This document shows, piece by piece, positions 4,459 to 8,161 of a stretch of DNA of 8,161 nt; position 1 is the stretch's first letter, and each line of letters starts with the position of its first letter. This DNA comes from Fimbriimonadaceae bacterium (GTDB taxonomy: Bacteria; Armatimonadota; Fimbriimonadia; Fimbriimonadales; Fimbriimonadaceae), in NCBI GenBank assembly GCA_025451715.1, contig JANWJY010000068.1, positions 1-8,161 of the forward strand. The letters are read 5' to 3'. The position numbers were made by a program, and so were the translations under genes. Below the pieces are notes generated by a model that worked only from the letters and a program-made list of their open reading frames with translations, was not told the DNA's origin and searched no databases.

Positions 4459-6999
4459 ATGCGTCGCCCGTTTTTCTTTGCGTCGTTGGTGTCGTCGGCC
4501 CTTGCGATCGGGTTTTTGTCGTCGCAGGATCCCGAGCGGGTGGACGAGAGGCTGATGGCGACGTACCAGCGTCTCGACCCAGCGGGGTGGAGCGTGCAGA
4601 TTCCTGGGCGGCCGGTGGACATCGAATTGAGCGGTGACGAGGAGCACGTTTGGGTGAAGGACAACACCGGGCTGCGGTTGATCCGTGTCAAAGGCTGGAA
4701 GGATGTCGCATCAATCAAGAGCGAGGGAGGCGCGTCGCTGACGGGTCTTGAACTTTACGGGCATAGCGTCTTCTTTACGAACGCGGAGAACTCGGTGCAC
4801 GAGTTTGCTTTTGAAGGCGGGAAGATCGTCAAGAAGCGGTCGGTCTCGATTCCGGGCCCCGGAGGTAAGGGCGCTTCGTTCCCTTGCGGGATATCGACGG
4901 GCCTGTACGACGGCATAGCGTATGTGTGCGCGAGCCGGAACAACACTCTTGCGGTCATCGACCTGCGCAGCGGCGCGGTCAGTAAGGAGATCGAAGTCGG
5001 CGTCGCTCCTTACGACGTCGTGACGTTTGGTGCGATGGCGGTCGTAAGCAACCAAGGAGGACGACGACCAAAGGCGGGAGCGAAGACAGCGCCGAGTGCG
5101 GGGACGGAGACGGAGACCGATGATCGGGGCGTTGCGAAGACCGGGACCGTCAGCGTCATCGACCTCTTTCACGAAAAGGTGGTCAAGGAGATCGATGTCG
5201 GTCTGCAGCCGAGCGGGCTCGTGTACGGTGGCCAGTGGGTCGCGGTTGCGAATGCGAACTCTGACAGCGTGACGGTGATTTCGACCCACGATTGGAGGGT
5301 GCTTTCGACTTTCATCGTAAAGCCGGACTTGAGGTTGCCGTTCGGGTCGATGCCGAACGCGCTCGCTGTCAGCGGCGATGGCAAGACGATGTTCGTCGCG
5401 CTTGCTGGGAACAACGCGGTCGCGATCGTGGACATGGTCAATCCCAGAAAGCCGGTGGTCAAGGGGTTCGTGCCGACGGGCTGGTACCCGGGCGCGGTGG
5501 CCGCTCGGAGCGGGAGCGTTTATGTCGCGAACGTGAAAGGGGTCGGCAGTCGGGCGTTGAAGCGCGACGCAGCGCAAGGGTGGAACAGCCACGACCACTC
5601 GGGAACGGTGCAGAAATTCGCGTTTCCGACGGCTACTGAACTCAGCGCACAAACGGCGAATGTAAAGCGGCTCGACAGGGTGCCGCAGACGCTCGCCATG
5701 TTGGAGAGGAAGGGTTCTTCGGGCGCACTGCCGGTGCCTGTGCCAGCGATGCTCGGCGAGCCGAGCACGATCGATCACGTTATCTATGTCATCAAGGAGA
5801 ACCGGACTTACGACCAGTTCTTCGGGGACATCGAGAAAGGTAGCGGCGAGCCAAAGCTCTGTGTCTTCCCGCGAAACGTCACTCCGAACCACCACGCGCT
5901 CGCGGAGGAGTTCGTGCTGCTCGACAACTACTACTGCGAGGGCGTGCTTTCCGCAGACGGGCACTCGTGGGCGACGGAAGGGAACGTCACTCCTTATCTT
6001 GAGAAGGCGTTCGGTGGGTTTTCGCGCTCTTATACTTTTGGTGACGACCCGATCACGTATTCGTCGACTGGGTTCATCTGGGATCATGTGCTCGCTGGCG
6101 GTCTTTCATTCCGGAACTTCGGCGAGATGGACGCGGCGGAGCAGGTGAACAATTGGAAGGTGGACTCGATCTGGCGCAACTATGACCGCGCGCGCGACGT
6201 GAAGTTCAAGCAGGTGATCGGCATTGAGAAGCTGCGCCGGTATTCGAGCCCCGACTATCCGGGCTGGAACATGGCGATCCCGGACGTGCTGCGCGCGGAC
6301 CGGTTCCTCACGGAGTTCCGCGAGATGGAGCGTACGGGCGAGATGCCGAACTTGGTGCTCGTATACCTGCCGCAAGACCACGGCGCGGGCACGACGCCCG
6401 GGTATCCAACGATGGCGAGCTACATGGCGGACAACGACCTTGCGCTTGGTCGGATCGTCGAGACTGTCTCGAAGTCTAAGTTCTGGCCCCGCACAGCGAT
6501 CTTCGTGAACGAGGACGATCCGCAGGCGGGGTTCGACCACGTCGACGGTCACCGCTCGATCTGTCTGGTCGTTTCCCCGTGGACGCGGACGGGGAAGGTG
6601 GACTCACACTTCTACAACCAGAACTCGGTGCTGCACACGATCCTGCGTATCTTTGGGCTACCGCCGATGAACAAGCAGAACGCGAGTGCACCGATCATGT
6701 TCGACAGCTTCGTCTCAACGCCGAACTTTGACGCGTACGAGGTGCGTGAGCCTCAAGTCGACATGAACGCCTTGAACCCGCCATTGTCGTCGTTGTCAGG
6801 TGCGGCGCGCAGGTGGGCGGAGGTGAGCATGAAGATCCCGATGTGGCGGCCTGGATTGAAGTCAGCTCAAGACGACGACAACCTGAACCGGATCATTTGG
6901 CACGCGATGAAAGGCTACGACGTGCCGTACCCGACAGAATGGGCGGGGTTCCACGGGCGGGGTCTGAAGCAAAGAGGACTGACGCTGGAGAAGGACTAG
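4459..6999 (+). CDS. Secreted YncE-like beta-propeller / phosphoesterase (alkaline phosphatase superfamily) fusion
   Basis: This 846-residue protein starts with a signal peptide (MRRPFFFASLVSSALAIGFL, then SSQ), so it is exported. Residues of roughly 35-400 form a YVTN/YncE-like beta-propeller with repeated blades of the VIDLxxGxVxKEIEVGxxP type. A Gly/Lys/Thr-rich low-complexity insert lies around 198-229. Residues of about 435-770 form a PF04185-type phosphoesterase domain. Its motifs are ENRTYDQFFG (from Glu447), LLDNYYCEG, SADGH (Asp500, His502), YLPQDHG, and EDDPQAGFDHVDGH (685-698, including Asp693-His694); several of these are probable metal ligands. The domain order matches proteins annotated as bifunctional YncE/alkaline phosphatase family. 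The likely role is hydrolysis of phosphate esters or phospholipids outside the cytoplasm, perhaps for phosphate scavenging. Substrate is unknown, and no Pho-box-like repeats were noticed upstream. ATG 4459 is the first possible start after the in-frame TGA at 4426-4428. Confidence 0.93.
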   Translation: MRRPFFFASLVSSALAIGFLSSQDPERVDERLMATYQRLDPAGWSVQIPGRPVDIELSGDEEHVWVKDNTGLRLIRVKGWKDVASIKSEGGASLTGLELYGHSVFFTNAENSVHEFAFEGGKIVKKRSVSIPGPGGKGASFPCGISTGLYDGIAYVCASRNNTLAVIDLRSGAVSKEIEVGVAPYDVVTFGAMAVVSNQGGRRPKAGAKTAPSAGTETETDDRGVAKTGTVSVIDLFHEKVVKEIDVGLQPSGLVYGGQWVAVANANSDSVTVISTHDWRVLSTFIVKPDLRLPFGSMPNALAVSGDGKTMFVALAGNNAVAIVDMVNPRKPVVKGFVPTGWYPGAVAARSGSVYVANVKGVGSRALKRDAAQGWNSHDHSGTVQKFAFPTATELSAQTANVKRLDRVPQTLAMLERKGSSGALPVPVPAMLGEPSTIDHVIYVIKENRTYDQFFGDIEKGSGEPKLCVFPRNVTPNHHALAEEFVLLDNYYCEGVLSADGHSWATEGNVTPYLEKAFGGFSRSYTFGDDPITYSSTGFIWDHVLAGGLSFRNFGEMDAAEQVNNWKVDSIWRNYDRARDVKFKQVIGIEKLRRYSSPDYPGWNMAIPDVLRADRFLTEFREMERTGEMPNLVLVYLPQDHGAGTTPGYPTMASYMADNDLALGRIVETVSKSKFWPRTAIFVNEDDPQAGFDHVDGHRSICLVVSPWTRTGKVDSHFYNQNSVLHTILRIFGLPPMNKQNASAPIMFDSFVSTPNFDAYEVREPQVDMNALNPPLSSLSGAARRWAEVSMKIPMWRPGLKSAQDDDNLNRIIWHAMKGYDVPYPTEWAGFHGRGLKQRGLTLEKD

Positions 7000-7025
7000 G
7001 GCCATGCAATACTGGGACGGGGTCG

Positions 7026-7892
7026 ATGAAGTTCGCGTACCCGTCCCAGCGGTTTCAGGACTGGCTCTCGCAGCAGTGGTGCGTGTGCACAGGACGTCGC
7101 GTCGAGCCTAACTTGATCGGTTGGCTGATGGGGCCGTACGGCAATGTGGACGTGATCGAGGACCGGTACGTCAATGCGCTCGCCGCGACCGAGGGCCTTG
7201 AGGTTCGCAAGAACGAGCCAGGGTTCGGACTGGTCGAATCCATGGACGTGTTCGAGCTAAGTTCGGAGGACCGTCGGCGCCTTAGTCCTGAAGTCGCGGA
7301 CTTCTACGAGCACGCGATCGATTACGAGTTCGACGTGTGGTCCGAGTGGTGCCAGTTCTACCGCCCTTTTGCGGGTCTGCTTGCCCGGCTGTACAGCAAG
7401 CGGCTACAACAGTTGAACCTTCCAATGTCGTCACTGGACACTTCGCGTGGGATCCGGAGCCAGATCTACAAGCTCTTCGACGCGGCCACTGGCGAGGCAA
7501 GGCACACGATTTGGTACCGTCATCTCAAGTCGAACCAAGAAGTGATCTACTCGGGCATCTATTCTCACTGTCGCATTCCTGACGGACGGGTGTGCATGAA
7601 GGTCGTTTTCCCATTGCCCCGCGGCAACGCGACGGTCGTGATGGGGCTGTCCGTCGGCGAGGACGGATCGCTGACGCTGCTCTCCAAAGGGAAGAAGTTC
7701 GGCGACGCGGGGTTCTACTTCTTGCTGGTCGACTCGAAGGGACGTCACCACGCTCGTTACCTGCCATCGATGCACGAGTCCATCACAGTATTCGTCGATG
7801 GTGAGGGCGTTTTGCGCGCGGACCACGTGCTCAACCTGTGGGCGAGCAAGGCACTCCACTTGCACTATCGGATCACAAGGGTCAAGTCATGA
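7026..7892 (+). CDS. Uncharacterised 288-residue protein
   Basis: I do not recognise this family with confidence. ATG 7026 is chosen because ACGGGG lies just upstream and the gene begins 26 bases after the phosphoesterase stop. The in-frame extension from 6813 would overlap that gene heavily and is rejected. The protein has no signal peptide or membrane span and appears cytosolic. Visible features are an aromatic N-terminus with WCVCTG (Trp18, Cys19, Cys21), an acidic aromatic helix FYEHAIDYEFDVWSEW near 93-108, a conserved-looking LDTSRG at 137-142, and a C-terminal half of alternating hydrophobic strands suggesting a beta-rich domain. That half includes YSGIYSHCRIPDGRVCMKVV and SITVFVDGEGVLRADHVLNL. 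The stop overlaps the next gene's ATG (ATGA), implying translational coupling to a small membrane protein. Codon use looks like its neighbours. The coding call is strong; function is unknown. Confidence 0.85.
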   Translation: MKFAYPSQRFQDWLSQQWCVCTGRRVEPNLIGWLMGPYGNVDVIEDRYVNALAATEGLEVRKNEPGFGLVESMDVFELSSEDRRRLSPEVADFYEHAIDYEFDVWSEWCQFYRPFAGLLARLYSKRLQQLNLPMSSLDTSRGIRSQIYKLFDAATGEARHTIWYRHLKSNQEVIYSGIYSHCRIPDGRVCMKVVFPLPRGNATVVMGLSVGEDGSLTLLSKGKKFGDAGFYFLLVDSKGRHHARYLPSMHESITVFVDGEGVLRADHVLNLWASKALHLHYRITRVKS

Positions 7893-8107
7893 CTGAAGAG
7901 GAACTCGCAAGGCTGACACCGGAGGAGCGCGCGAGGCTGGCTGCTGCGGAGCAGGAGGCGCTCAGCATTCTCAAGCGGCAGTTGAACGAAGGTCGGCGGG
8001 AACCGCGCCGTCACCAGCGGTTTGCGCTGGCAGTGTTCGTGTTCGTCGCAGTGCTTGCGCTCGTTTTGATGGGGATAGCATGGCTGGTCACGAGGTTCTC
8101 GGGCTGA
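7889..8107 (+). CDS. Small single-pass membrane protein, function unknown
   Basis: This 72-residue protein has a charged, Glu/Arg/Ala-rich N-terminal helix (residues 1-35, with LTPEERARLAAAEQ), a basic patch at 36-44 (several Arg) and one transmembrane helix at about 45-67. The positive-inside rule predicts a cytoplasmic N-terminus with the last few residues outside. ATG 7889 overlaps the upstream stop in ATGA, and AAGGG at 7877-7881 gives a 7-base spaced ribosome site. This supports the start over an in-frame one at 7838 inside the upstream gene. The pairing suggests that it tethers or modulates the 288-residue protein, which is inference. A strong hairpin follows its stop within 6 bases. 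Confidence 0.82.
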   Translation: MTEEELARLTPEERARLAAAEQEALSILKRQLNEGRREPRRHQRFALAVFVFVAVLALVLMGIAWLVTRFSG

Positions 8108-8112
8108 TATAG

Positions 8113-8143
8113 AACCGGGCGGCCGCTGCGCGGCCGCCCGGTT
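8113..8143 (+). terminator. Strong GC-rich hairpin after the terminal gene pair
   Basis: A 13-bp perfect stem pairs AACCGGGCGGCCG (8113-8125) with CGGCCGCCCGGTT (8131-8143). One more C-G pair closes a 3-base loop. It begins 6 bases after the stop of the membrane-protein gene. Only two T's end the stem and no T-run follows, so a classical intrinsic terminator is not complete. Its position and strength still suggest the end of the transcript. The remaining 18 bases of the window show nothing recognisable. Confidence 0.6.
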
Positions 8144-8161
8144 GATGGACGACTACGGAGA

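Noticed and set aside
4149..4718. Minus-strand open frame of 189 codons covering the hairpin block
   Set aside because: Its translation is a product of the repeated hairpin sequence and of antisense to the phosphoesterase gene. Similar spurious frames are common over such repeats.
4711..6087. Long minus-strand open frame (458 codons) opposite the phosphoesterase gene
   Set aside because: The translation is Arg/His/Val-rich with no motif. It is an antisense shadow of a GC-rich gene that shows strong family motifs on the plus strand.
1..8161. Selenoprotein gene in this window, given the presence of selA
   Set aside because: No gene here is interrupted by an in-frame TGA with family homology continuing past it.

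Overview
The window looks like chromosomal DNA of a GC-rich bacterium, most probably an Armatimonadota (Fimbriimonas-like) lineage. The best clue is the prepilin gene at 1147-2016. Its N-terminus (AFTLIELLVVIAIIAILAAI, then a KQI...MYSTDYDD stretch) and its late ADGH motif are the style of the large prepilin families of Armatimonadota and Planctomycetes. The phylum is an inference; no rRNA or other taxonomic marker is present.

Layout. Positions 1-426 hold the 3' end of selA (selenocysteine synthase). One base later comes a stand-alone HD-GYP domain gene (428-1030). After a 116-bp gap lie a prepilin-like pseudopilin gene (1147-2016) and an overlapping small lipoprotein gene (2001-2165), followed by a GC-rich hairpin. 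Next is a complete M32 (Taq-type) metallocarboxypeptidase (2260-3768). Convergent with it on the minus strand, ending 5 bp away, is a small DUF5681-like gene (3774-4027). It has a near-perfect sigma-70 promoter but appears frameshifted near its start. A gene-free stretch (about 4110-4458) carries a cluster of perfect hairpins resembling a dispersed intergenic repeat. It precedes a large secreted YncE-like beta-propeller/phosphoesterase fusion (4459-6999). The window closes with two genes coupled by an ATGA overlap: an unrecognised 288-aa protein (7026-7892) and a 72-aa single-pass membrane protein (7889-8107), followed by a 14-bp hairpin.

How the genes relate. There is no single pathway. The pairs that look co-transcribed are selA/HD-GYP, pseudopilin/lipoprotein, and the phosphoesterase with the last two genes. 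The parts most worth a second look are the frameshifted minus-strand gene with its strong promoter and locally low GC, the hairpin block beside it, the Asp-to-Glu change at a predicted metal ligand of the HD-GYP protein, and the unrecognised terminal gene pair. I did not find convincing evidence of a new multi-gene system.
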